A stretch of 64,000 nt of DNA from Maylandia zebra (lineage: Eukaryota; Chordata; Actinopteri; Cichliformes; Cichlidae). Location of the stretch: contig NC_135185.1 in NCBI RefSeq assembly GCF_041146795.1, positions 13,055,529 to 13,119,528 on the forward strand. The letters are read 5' to 3'. The notes below the pieces were generated by a model. That model saw only the letters and a list, made by a program, of their open reading frames with translations, was not told the origin of the DNA and made no database searches. Below, one piece after another: positions 21,841-34,100 of the stretch; positions within the stretch are counted from its first letter, which is position 1, and the number at the start of each line of letters is the position of its first letter. The translations under genes were made by a program, and so were the position numbers.

Positions 21841-23935
21841 GCAGAGGCCGGACCCGACGAGGCTGAAGACTCTGAGGCCGGACCGACGAGGCTGAAGACT
21901 CTGACGAAGCTGGACCAGACGAGGCTGAAGACTCTGACGAGGCCGGACCAGACGAGGCTGAAGACTCTGACGAGGCCGGACCAGATGAGGCTGAAGACTC
22001 TGACGAGGCCGGACCAGGCGAGGCTGAAGGCTCTGATGAGGCTGGGCCTGGCGAGGCACAGGCTGAAGCTGGACCAGCCGATGACGAGGTGGCCGCAGAT
22101 GGCGGCTGAACGGTCCCCTCGGACCCTCCAGCTGACGAGGCATGAGGCTGGACGGGCTCCTCGGGCCCTCCAGCTGACGAGGCAGGTTGCTTTTCAAGTT
22201 GCAGCAACACACAGTCTATAGTGGGTGAAATGAGTTTGTATGAGTTCTCAGACTGAGGTGTGGCAGAACCAGGTGAGGCGTCGTCCTCAGGCTGAGGCGT
22301 AGAAGCAGCAAGCAGTAGCGCAGCAGGTGGTGGTCCTGCAGGCGGCGGCACGGGAGCCGCAGGAGGTGGCGCTGCAGTCACAGGTGGTGAAGCAGAAGGT
22401 GGCCAGACGGGCTCCTCAGGCCCTCCAGCTGACGAAGCATGAGGCTGAACGGGCTCCTCGGGCCCGCCAGCTGACGTGGCGTGAGGCTGGACGGGCTCCT
22501 CGGGCCTTCCAGCAGACGTGGCATGAGGCTGGTGCGGTTCTCCTGAACCCCCAGCTGACGTGGCATGAGGCTGGATGGGCTCCTCGGGCCCTCCAGCTGA
22601 CGAGGCATGAGGCTGGATGGGCTCCTCGGGCCCTCCAGCTGACAAGGCATGAGGCTGGATGGGCTCCCCGGGCCCTCCAGCTGACGAGGCATGAGGCTGG
22701 ATGGGCTCCTCGGGCCCTCCAGCTGACGAGGCATGAGGCTGGATGGGCTCCCCGGGCCCTCCAGCTGACGAGGCATGAGGCTGGTGTGGTTCTCCTGAAC
22801 CTTCAGCAGACGAAGCATGAAGCTGGCTGGATTCTCCTGAACCTCCAGCAGACGAAGCATGAAGCTGGCTGGATTCTCCTGAACCTCCAGCAAACGAAGC
22901 CTGAAGCTGGCTGGATTCTTCTGAACTTCCAGCAGACGAAGCATGAAGCTGGCTGGGTTCTCCTGAACCTCCAGCAAATGAAGCATGAAGCTGGCTGGGT
23001 TCTCCTGAACCTCCAGCAGACGAAACATGAGGCCGGACGGGCTCCCCGGGCCCTCCGGCTGACACTGAAATTGGCTGCACCAGCTGTACCTCCGTCTCCG
23101 GCTCCAAACCGGCCTGGATAGCAGTCCCACAGCAGCTTAGCTGAGCCTGATGGCTAGCTTTTCCAGGGCAAACAGTCTCGGTATAGCCGGGCTCATTAAC
23201 CGGAAAAGTAGTGTCAATTTCAACAACTTCCTGAGAGAAAACATGAGGAGCCAAAATGTAATCACTCACTTGCGTTTGTGATACGGAGCGTCGGTGGCGC
23301 GCACGCCGCTTTTTCTTAGGAGTGGAAGACGGCGGAGCGATGGGTGGAAGTCCCTGGTAACTCCGAGGTCCCCCGAGAGCCAGTCGAGTTCCCCGGAAAG
23401 AGTGCTCGTGCTCCGGAATGAGCCACGGCTTCCACCGGAGCTCCTCCTCCAAGAGAGCGCAGAATATAGACTGGCGCTCGTCGTCGTCCAAGTCTATGGT
23501 GTGCGGCGCTTCCTCGCGCTGAACTGTGACAGGAGTATGGCGAGACTGTGATGAGGGCGTGGAAACTGGTGAGCTGAGAGGTGCTGACGCTGCGGCGAAT
23601 CTCAGCGAACCGACACGAACACACTCAGGTTCCGGAGGCAGCAATGGAGATGACTGATTGTGGGGTTGTTGTGACTGGTGGGTGCTGGAAGCCATTTCCT
23701 GACTCGACAGTCCCTGGGCCTGCAGCATCTCCTTTATCCTCGTAAAGGCATCAACTATGGCAGGTGAGTCCGGGAGCTGGAGAAGGCGGGGATCCCTCTC
23801 CATAATAGCTTCAGCGACGTTAATCATTACCAGCTTGCTCTTCAAATCGGGGGCTGTAAAGAAGCGGTCGAGGATCGCTTGGATCCGAGCAGTCTCCTCC
23901 AGACACTCGGTGAGAGCAGAATGCGCTGGGTCCAT
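21375..23935 (-). CDS. Proline/serine-rich ORF of LTR element 3
   Basis: The start is the ATG at 23935 (MDPAHSAL), 17 bp from the 5' LTR. The first frame is open for 758 codons to 21659; the C-terminal GRPPEL segment (21375-21689) is in another frame, so either a frameshift is present or the product ends early. Residues 1-100 form a helical-looking N-terminal region. EEELRWKPWL and GTRLALGGPRS follow, then a basic cluster (KKKRRARHRR). More than a dozen tandem units of about 13-20 residues come next (HASSAGGPGEPIQP type), then PASSES repeats. Elements 1 and 3 share the EEELRWKPWL block, and all three share the basic cluster. The leader and position suggest a gag-like or RNA-binding product, but no known domain is visible. 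Confidence 0.75.
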
Positions 23936-23952
23936 GACTGGTCAGTTCGTTC

Positions 23953-24601
23953 TGTCACGGCGGGGTGCGCCGATGTGTGCGGAAACAGGACCCAGAAGCA
24001 GATGATGACGAGGAATAGTAATGATTAACAGAAAAGTGAACCTTTATTGCGATGACGACAGGAAATGAACCAAGAGACCAAAGCAAACAGGCAAAACACT
24101 AAGAAACAAAACACTAAGCTGGCAAAACACTAAGAAACAAAACACTAAAGGTACTAAGACCAAAAACTATAACTATGATTGAGGTGGAAAATAAACAGGC
24201 TAAGACTATGACTATGACTGTAACTCTGGTGAGATAAACAGACGAACTGACAATGGCATGAAGAAAACAAAAGGCTTAAATACAGACATGAGGTGATCAG
24301 GGGAAGTGGCGACACATGGGGGAAAACAGCTGACAGACATAAACCTAATGACAGGACCAGGAGAGGAAAGCTAAATACAATGAACAAAGAACACATGACA
24401 TTGTCAGAATAAAACAGGAAATGACAACACAACTTAACAGACCTAATACGTGATGAAATAAATAGAAAACCCCAAAACATAGAAAACCCAGGAACAATAA
24501 CTGCCTAAACTAAAGGCAAATAGGAAATAACACAAACTAATAACATATCAAAAAATACAAAGAAAACTCAGAGTGCTGGGTCGGAGACCCAGCCTGTGAC
24601 A
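23953..24601 (-). repeat. 5' LTR of LTR element 3
   Basis: 649 bp, partner of 15104-15758. On the minus strand its 3' end abuts the 17-bp leader of the ORF. Confidence 0.93.
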
Positions 24602-25159
24602 GGTAGAGTGGAGACCAAAATAAAGTGAATTACAATAATCATGCTTTGTGACTTGATACTTGCATATTTGCAGAGTTGACTGACTTGGAAGCTTTTAATC
24701 ATGTAAATGTCTGCATTTCTTCTATTCTTCTCTCCGTTCGTGAACAACAGACAGCTGTACCAGTAAAAAAAAACAGATCAGGGAGGGCTTATCACGTGCT
24801 GACAGAAGCAGCCTCGGGCATTTACAGGTATGATAAAAACAGCAGAGTTTCTCTCCACCCACAGTCACTGCTGTCTAGCTTTTTGAGGTAAGGCAAGGTA
24901 CTGTACTCGTACTGTAAACATTCTTAAGCAGCTTGGTTTACACTTTTTTTTTTTTACCTCTTTTTGTAACAGTTATGTGGTGTTGGTATTGTTACATTAT
25001 TAACGCTGAAAAATACTTTACAGTCTTATGTAAAAGACTCTTGTGTAAAGGAGTACACCTACTTAGTGATGTCCTTTGGGCACGTCGAAGAAGAAAAACG
25101 AGTTTGTGTAATGAGAATTAAAGCTAATCTTTACACTTCTTAATGTTTGTTTTCAACAG
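24602..25159. other. LINE remnant tail, then 5' flank of the plus-strand calpain
   Basis: 24602-24660 continues the antisense LINE repeat cut by LTR element 3. The rest has no coding exon. A possible non-coding first exon of the calpain ends at about 24889, where TTTTTGAG is followed by GTAAGG; the next acceptor is TTTCAACAG at 25151-25159. This first exon is a guess from one donor site. Confidence 0.45.
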
Positions 25160-28100
25160 CTTTCAAACCCTGCAGCTATGCCTCCTCCAGGTGTGTGCAT
25201 GAACATCATCAGTGCACGCCACATGAAAAATGGCTACGGGACTGTCACCAACCCCGAGAGGTTCCTAAACCAAGACTTCCACCAGCTGAAACAGTACTGT
25301 CTCATCCAACATCTAAGGTACATCGATGAGATGTTTCCCCCTGACAGAAATTCAATCGGCAATGGGATACTGACGCCTTCTGACCTTGACCGAGTGGTGT
25401 GGCTGAGACCAGGGGTGAGTGTTGCATTGGCTGAAAACCCCAAATGCAAGTACATATAATCATGAAAGCTGTTTGAGGAGAGGGTGTGGTCTGTGGCTCT
25501 GCTGCAGAGGAGTGGTGGGGCATTGGGTTTGGTGGGCAGTGCCAGTGTAACTGATCACACCAATCGGTCCAGCTCTGCAGCTCCTCTGCAGTGGAGCCGA
25601 AGGCCATACCCCCACCACGCCGATGCTCTAACAATCTACAAATCTAGATAGTTAAGGCTCTTCATGAAGCATAGAAATCTGCTAATTCATTTGTACGTTG
25701 GGTTATTGGAACCTTTGTTTCATGGTGTGCCTGAATGCTTTACCAACCACAAACGAGGATGCACATTTTAGCTGCATGAAGTATTTCTTCAAGGGAAACA
25801 AAGACAAAACTGTATGAAACACCAACTGTTAATTTGTCAAATGATTGTTAATGTTTCTTTAACTTCTATAACTTTTGTTGCAGTAAGCCCAATAATAATA
25901 ATGATGATAATAATAAAGAAATAATAACAATAATCCATAAAGATAAGAGTTTGTTTTGTTATTTCAGAAAATTGTTCCAAATCCATCGTTTGTTGCTGAC
26001 GGGGTGTCCAGGTTCGACTTTGGTCAAGGTTGGGTTAGTAAGTATACTTATTCTTTCACTTCTTTGTGTCAATCTAACCATAATCAGCACAATTACTACT
26101 GCGATATCTGCACAGTAAATCATTCTGACAACTCAACTACATATTTTTACAGAAAACTGCTGGTTTATTGCCTCTATTGGAGCTCTGACATTTCAGAATC
26201 ACATCCTTGGACAAGTTGTTCCACTTGAGCAAAACTTTCACGAGGATTACTGTGGACTGTTCCACTTCAGGGTATATACAGTACCATAATATCATTCATA
26301 CCATTGAAAAGTCAGTGGTAAAATGTTGTCTGTACATTTTAAAGTTGTTTAAGGAATTACTTGAAATATTACGAGTCTTTTGTTTTGATATTCTGCCATT
26401 GCCAAAGATAAATATCTAAAAGCAGGTTGCATTAAACAATGCATAAAACCTTTTCGCTTTCTCTTCTCTCTCAACTGCTTAGTTCTGGAGATTTGGAAAA
26501 TGGGTGGATGTCATCATTGATGACAAACTACCAACAATTGATGGCAGACTCATTTTTGTCCACTCCAGAGATCCAACTGAATTTTGGCCAGCTTTGCTGG
26601 AAAAAGCCTATGCAAAGTATGTAAAAACCCTGTGTTATTTCTCAGTTTACAGTGCTCTTTGTGGGAGTTATTTGTCAGTAAAAATAACAATATATCCACT
26701 TTTTTTCAGGGTGTGTGGTTCCTACACAGATATGAATGCTGGAACTCCTGCCGAGGCATTGGTAGACTTCACTGGTGGGGTCCACATTTATATTGATCTG
26801 TCAAAGCCCCCTCCAGACCTGTGGGAAATGATGTGTCGAGCTGGTCAATCCAAGTCACTGATGGGTTGTGGGACACCACAGGGTGTAAGCATTGATTTAC
26901 ACCACATAAAGCAACATGCTGCCTTGTAATCTTTGTTTTGAAAACAGTCAGGGGTGTCTGTCTTACTGAAAGATCGGGTGATAAAAAAGAACCTTCAGAA
27001 TAATAGCTCTTAGCTCAGAGTTATCTTCTCCCAGTAGAAAAATAAAAACACTGTGTTGGGATTGTTCCATTTTGAGAAAGTGGTTTGATAACTCCCCCAT
27101 TCACAGCGGCTGGAAATCTACCTGTCACATTAAAGTAAACAGCACCGCCCTGTTTCCCTGAAGTTAAGCGCAATACCTAGAAAGCAGTACAGTTTAATAG
27201 AATGAAGAAAATCCCGTACATGTTAATGCAAGAGTGAACCACTCTCAGAGCCATAGTATGTTGTGAAAAGAAAACACTGGTAAATGTTTTTGACGATCAT
27301 GTTTTTAGAGATATTTTTTATCAGAATTCAAATTAAAGTATAATCAGTGTTTTGCATGTATTATCTTTCTAAATACCTTAAATTACAGCAGAACAGTACC
27401 AATACTTTGTGGGTTGCATTTCTGTTTGTATGAAAGAATCTTCACCTTTTTCATCATGTAGTTTATTTTAATTAATTAATGACCCATAAGTGGCTCCACA
27501 GGATCTTGTTTGGCCCCTCAAACAGTAACTACACGGATAAGTCTTTTCAGACAGAGAGAGCTACTGATACATTAGACTCTGAAATACTTGTCCAGATGGT
27601 TTACTCTCATGATGAGTGAAAGCACTTAATCCAGCAGAAGCACGTCTCATATGATGTATGATAATCTTGCACCATTTGAACCTTCACAAGAATTTAAGAA
27701 GCTGTTTGTTTTCCAAATAATGTTGATATATCCTACTGTATGAGCAAATACATGGGGTGACCGTGGCTCAGGGGGTTGGGAAGCGTATCTGTAACCGGAA
27801 GGTTGCCGGTTCGATCCCCGGGCTCTCTGTCCTGGTCGTTGTGTCCTTGGGCAAGACACTTTTTACCCTACCGCCTACTGGTGTTGGCCAGAGGGGGATG
27901 GCGCGATATGGCAGCCTTGCTTCTGTCAGTCTGAACAAGCTACAACCGTAGCTTGCCTCCACCAGTGTGTGAATGCGAGAGTGAATGAATAGTGGCATTG
28001 TAAAGCGCTTTGGGTGCCTTGAAAAGCGCTATATAAATCCAATCCATTATTATTAAATGAAATTTAATTTGCTGACACACGAGTAATGCTAACATAAGCA

Positions 28101-31100
28101 ACAATATACTGGTTCTTTACTACTTTGAAAAGCCAAAGTTTGCTAATATGATTTTGTTTTCATTTAAAATTTGCCAATTAGCCAACTCAGCTCGTTCTTG
28201 TGTGTTCACTATTTATTACCTGCAAGACTCAAAAGCAAAATGATATTTTTCTTAAGTTGTGCTAATTTAAACTGAACTTGGAATGTTTACATGTGTTAAT
28301 TCTTTGTAGGAGACAACTGAAAACATTGTACTACCAAATGGGCTGGTCCAAAGCCATGCTTACGCTGTCACAGGTGTTAAACAGGTAAGGTCTGGAATTT
28401 ATTTAAAAGATAATACAACATGCAGCAAACTAAAATAGAGTGGTTGTTAACGTTCTATTAGCAAGAGTTGCGTTTTTAAGTTTCTAATGATGTTTACCTC
28501 AGCAAACAATTAATTTCATTCATTTTATGGTAATAAAGGTACCGAGCTTGCATTTACTGTAAAGCAGTGTATTTTTTTTATTAAAGAAACTACAAATGTG
28601 GTTTCCTTTGGTGTGCAGATGATTAGCCGAGGGCAGATGGTGAACCTGGTGCGTTTGTGGAATCCCTGGGGCCACGGAGAGTGGAATGGAGACTGGAGTG
28701 ATCGGTTAGAGCATCTTGCACTCACCATTTCTCTGGTTTTGTACCTCAGGAGAAAAAATACTGAGATAATTTAGCAGTGGTGGAATAGCATTATATATAT
28801 ATATATTATGCTCACAGGGAAGTATCAAGAAGTCCTGTGTGTTTTGTTTTAGTAATTTCCTCAGTTATAAACTTAAGGGGCGATCGTGGCTCAAAGAGTT
28901 GGCAGTTCGTCTTGTAACTGGAAGGCTGCCGGTTCGAACCCCGGCTCGGATAGTCTCGGTCATTGTGTCCTTGGGCAAGACACTTCACCTACCTACTGGT
29001 GATGGCCAGAGGGGCCGATGGTGCGATATGGTAGCCTCGCTTCTGTCAGTCTGCCCCAGGGCAGCTGTGGCTACAACTGTAGTTTGCCTCCACCAGTGAG
29101 TGAATGAATAGTGGAATTGTAAAGCGCTTTGAGGGCCCTGTAAAGCGCTATATAAATGCATTATTATAAATACATTTTTAGGCATGCAAGGAAGGGCTGA
29201 GGATAGCTGAGGATATGTGGATCAGAGCCATGAGAAGCTTTTGTGTTGGTTTCTTATCAGCGTAATCTCTTAATTATGAACTTCTTATGTAAGTGAAGAA
29301 AAAAACCCCACAGATGGCAAGTTTTGACAGGACTTGAAGGTTTTATTCTAGAGTTTCTTATTTTGAAATACTTGATGATTTTAGGTGTGGTTTGTGGTTT
29401 GGAGGCATTCTCTAATGGCTCTGTTTGAAACTATTGAAACAAGGTCTGTCTTGCACACGAGGCAGAAGAAAAAGTCTCCTGACAGCTCTGAAAGACTCTT
29501 TGTTGACTGCAAAGGTCACTAATTTCCCACACGTCATCCACATGAGTAGAGAGGAGTAGTTGTAGCTTGAATGAGCTTAAATTTGAAAAGTTTAGAATAT
29601 GACAATATTGTATTCATATGCCTCCTCTTCCTTCTCTGAAAAATTTCCAAAAAGGTCACCTCTGTGGCAAACTGTGAGTCCTCAAGATCGAGATATGTGC
29701 CTAGCAGTCTATGATGACGGCGAGTTTTGGTAAGAAAAATCAAAATGTGACAAATGCAACACAGTAATTAGTTACACAATAATAAGTTCTTACCATAATT
29801 AAACAAAAGAAGAACAAAAAGATGCTTTCTAACCCTAAGTACTCAAATGTATTTGTGTTATGCATCTCTATGCTCAAATGCTTAAAAGTTAAATTAGATT
29901 ATATAGTTAGTTTCTTTGAACATAGTTTAATAGAATAATAGAATAATAGAATAATATAAATAATAGAATAGCTATTCGAGGGCAAAAGAGTCTATAGAGT
30001 TAGAATTTGACTTCCAGTGAAAGCTGCTAAACAAAAGCTGCTACGCTTTTGTGTAGATTCCATTAAATCAACAAATTGTTGCAGAATACATGCTTTTTAT
30101 ATTTCTGTTCATTTTTTGTTATCGTTCATTATCACGAAACTGCCAGAACTCATTATTACCTAAATTTATATCTGTTTTCAAGGATGAGTCTGAAAGACTT
30201 CTGTAAGACCTATTCAGAGCTCGACATCTGCTGCATGTGTCCTGACTTCCTGGATGGAAACTCTACCTGTCACTGGAAAACCTCCATTTATGAAGGTCGA
30301 TGGGTTGCAGGAACCACTGCTGGAGGCTGCATGAAGAACCCTGGTATATTCAAAAGCTCTAATAAGTTAAAGCCTCATTAAATGCCTTAGTTATGGAAAT
30401 AAATGATCTCTTTGCTACATCCATTTGCACAGCACCACATGCCTTTTAGCAATTCTAAACTAATTGCAACTATCATTTATTTCCTTTGCGCTATAATCAA
30501 TCTTTGTAGACTACAGTGTGACCAAAATCCTGACCATACAATCTCACTGACTCTGAAAGGGTTCCTTCGAAGACGGGAACAGGTCTGTGACCACCAGCAG
30601 TCAGTTATCATCTTCAAAGTGACTTTGATGCTTCAAAATACCAATAAAACATATAAATATGATCAAATGGTAACCAGAGATAAGCACAGGAGTCTGGCAG
30701 TGATTGTAGTCAGAGGATAATTTTTTTTGGAGACAGGGTACTTCCTAACATATCATGTGGCCTATCCAATGACCTTGGAGGTGCCAAGGCCAAGGAAGTG
30801 CTATTTTTACTCTAGTGTGACTGAGCCATTAAATATAATTGCAATAATTTGGGAACTGTGAAGAGAAAGTGTCGTATTTCTGTGGAGTCAGTCTATCATC
30901 TTGTAGCTGCTTGTTAAGGTTTACTTAATAATAATAATAATAGATTAATGGAAAACTCCAAAATGATTTCCTTCTTTGCTTTTCAGAGAGCTTCTGGACA
31001 AATCCACAGTATCGGGTCAAGATTGATGAATTATCCAGTGAATGTGCTGGGAAACAGGGTGAAGTCAACATGCTGGTGTCTCTCATGCAAAAGCCAGATA

Positions 31101-34100
31101 AAAGGAATAGACGCCTGGTCCAGAACCTCTACATTGGATTTTCTGTATTTGAGGTAAAGATTAGCCTTTATTGTTTCCATCACACTGGTTAGATTGGTGT
31201 ACTCTGCACTGCATGTGTAGAAGTCATGTAGTAAACTAATGAAAAGTGGGAGTTTTGTGCCTCATTTACAAAAAACCCTTCAATTCCTAAATCATTAGTT
31301 TCCATTTAGCTTTTATAAAGACATAATTCACGTGATCTAATTTTTTTTTCTGTGATTTCCTCTAAGGTGCCTGAAAACGTGAGTATTTTCCCACAGCAAA
31401 CATTTCATTTCACAATTTTCAAATAACAGAACCGAGACAGAGCGGAAGAGATTAAATATCTGTTTAAAACTGATATTACAGTACATGGCACACAGCGGGA
31501 AATTCCCAGCCTCTTTCTTCAGTGCGAGCAAACTTGTTGCCTACACTAAATCCTACATAAATGCCCGTGAGGTGATGGAGTTAATGATGCTGAAGCCTGG
31601 TGAATACGTGATTGTGCCATCCACCTTCAGTCCCAATGAGACAGCCTCCTTCATCCTGACCATCGTGTCCAAGGCAGAGACCCACGTGCAGTAAGATACT
31701 TGCAATCTTATACACTACACTGGCAAAAGTATTCACTCACCCGTCCAAATAATTTAATCCAGGTGCTCCAATCATTTTCATGGTTATAAAATCAAGTACT
31801 TAGGCATGCAGACTCCTTCTACAAACATTTGTGAAAGAATAGGTCATTCCCAGGAGCTCAGTGACTTCCAGCATGGCGATAGGATGACATCTGTGCAACA
31901 AGTCGAGTCGTGAAATTTCCTTGTGGGATTATCGTGTGCGGCCGTTTTTTAGGAGTTGGGCTCGGCTCATTAGTTGCAGTGAAAGGAACTCTTAATGCTT
32001 CAGCATAACAAAGCATTTTTGACATGCTTCCAACTTTGTGGGACCAGTTTGGACATAACCCCTTCCTGTGCCAATAAAACTGCATACCAGTGCACAAAGC
32101 AAGGTCCGTAAAGACGTGGATGAGTGAGTTTGGTGTGGAAGAACTTGAGTGGCCTGCACAGAGTCCCGACAGATCACCTTTGGGATGAATTAGAGCAAAT
32201 ACTGAAAAGTGTTTAAACACACATTATTAACACATTTAAATGTATATATATGTTTCTTCAGTTTCAGTTCTCTGATGTGAACTGAAACTAAAGAAGCTGG
32301 ATGACTGTTGAAACGTCTTCAAGGAAACTTAAAGAAGTCCAGAAGCTTTTCTTTCCAAGCAAGTCTTTTGGCAAAATAGTGTAGTGACAAGTAATGTTCA
32401 AAGTTGGGGTAGTAAATGCTAAAAAATAAACATAATCTCAAACAAAGGTATTACTTTTGACAGAAAGGGTGGGGCAGAGGAGGCGCGGGCAACATGACAA
32501 GCAATGGTGCCCATCCATATCATACAACCTGTTTTGACTGTGTCTAGTTGTAAAAGTTCTACTATATGTTTATACTGCACTGATTTAAGCAGGTGCCTTT
32601 TTTGGAAGGTTTTGATGATGCTCTCAATCATCTGTGGAATTGCCTGGAGAACTTTTGACATCAACTATGCGTCTAAGTGTCGTAAAGAGTATTATTGGCA
32701 CTATAAAAGATGTTTAGCAAGCAAGTAAAGAAGTGGCATTTTGGAGAGAGAAGAGCAGAAGGATTTTACCAAAAGACTGAGTTTGAGCAGTGCTGTCACT
32801 GATTATACGAGTGCAAAGTCTGATAGATGGAGTTCTTATGGCGGAGCTGTTTTGAAATCCATCCATTCGCTACCACTTATCCTTTTCAGGGTCGTGGGGG
32901 GTGCTGGAGCCAATCCCAGCTGTCATAGGGCGAGAGGCAGGGTACACCCTGGACAGGTCGCCAGTCTGTCGCAGGGCTAACACACAGGGACAGACAACCA
33001 TTCGCACTCACATTCACACCTATGGGCAATTTAGATTAATCAATTAACCTATCCCCAATAAGTGCATGTCTTTGGTGGGAGGAAGCCAGAGTACCCGGAG
33101 AGAACCCACGCAAACACGGGGAGAACATATAAACTCCACACAGAAAGCCCCCGGCCTGATGGTGGAATTGAACTCAGGACCTTCTTGCTGTGCGGCAACA
33201 GTGCTAACCACCGTACCACCATGCTGCGAGATTTAAAATCATTAATTGTTATTTGTTAAAAGTTTGCATTCTTACTATGTGGGTGTGCAAAGCTGGGCAA
33301 GTGGGAAGGAATTTTGAATGGGGAATTCTATAAATGTGTGTCATTGGTACACTGACCTGTCAGTCTGTGTGGACCTGTAGTGCTGTGGTGCTCAGGTATC
33401 ACATGGCTGTATCGTCCTCAGGGTCTATCACAAAGTTGTTGCTCCTGTGATCTCCCGAATGACAATCCTGCACATTACTTTTACTTGCTGGTGAAAAAAA
33501 GTTGTACTCATTCCTTTTATCTGTCCTGTGTCCTCAGTGAGAACTCCAGTGGTCATGAATATATGGAATTGGAAGAGGTGAATAAGATGGATCATGTTAC
33601 ATCATCCAGTAGAAATATATACTGTCAAATAATAGTGAAAATAACCCCTTGGTATTTGGTAGAGTTAATTCTGAACAACTGACCCCATACTGACCCCATA
33701 CTCAGTCAGTTTTTAACCTTGGTTGTTGTTGTTTTTTTTGTTAACATTGATTGAATGACACAGTCTAATCATTAATATAGAGATAAAAACATGCTTAGAG
33801 CACCGCTCTTTTGCAGAACACACCAGTGGGAAAGAGTGAGGATGACGAACGTAAAAGGACACTGTTCCGTCAGCATTCTGACAAGGTAAAGGATTGTGTC
33901 TTGTAACAATAGTTCCTTTTTTTGGGGGGGGACACATGTCTATTTGCTTTTTTTTTAATGAGTTAGATAATAAGAAACGCTTAAAAGTAACCCAACCATC
34001 ACATTAAGCTTTGATTACTTTCCAGTATGAAGAAGTGGATGCAGAGCAGCTCAAGAGGCTCCTAAATGGAAAAATACTAAAAGGTTTGCACAGTAAAAGT

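Larger units (their letters stand above)
15104..24601 (-). mobile_element. LTR retrotransposon 3 (pol-less, minus strand), with internal rearranged insertion
   Basis: The LTRs are 15104-15758 (3' LTR) and 23953-24601 (5' LTR), both TGTCAC...GTGACA. They differ mainly by a 6-bp TATGAC-type unit near 15360. The 5-bp duplication GGTAG is at 15099-15103 and 24602-24606. On the minus strand the order is 5' LTR, a 17-bp leader, a long proline-rich ORF (from 23935), a G-homopolymer tract before the 3' LTR (15762-15776 as C on the plus strand). No pol is seen. Removing the inserted material at 16396-21370 and one 470-bp repeat leaves a compact element of about 4.1 kb. Confidence 0.92.

Noticed and set aside
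22327-23121. 264-codon plus-strand frame with tandem repeats
   Set aside because: Antisense of the repeat region in the element 3 ORF; tandem repeats keep several frames open at once.
27770-27830. Apparent tRNA gene (A and B boxes)
   Set aside because: The boxes belong to the head of a SINE; there is no complete cloverleaf and the body and tail are SINE sequence. The same applies to 28880-28945 and 33170-33230.
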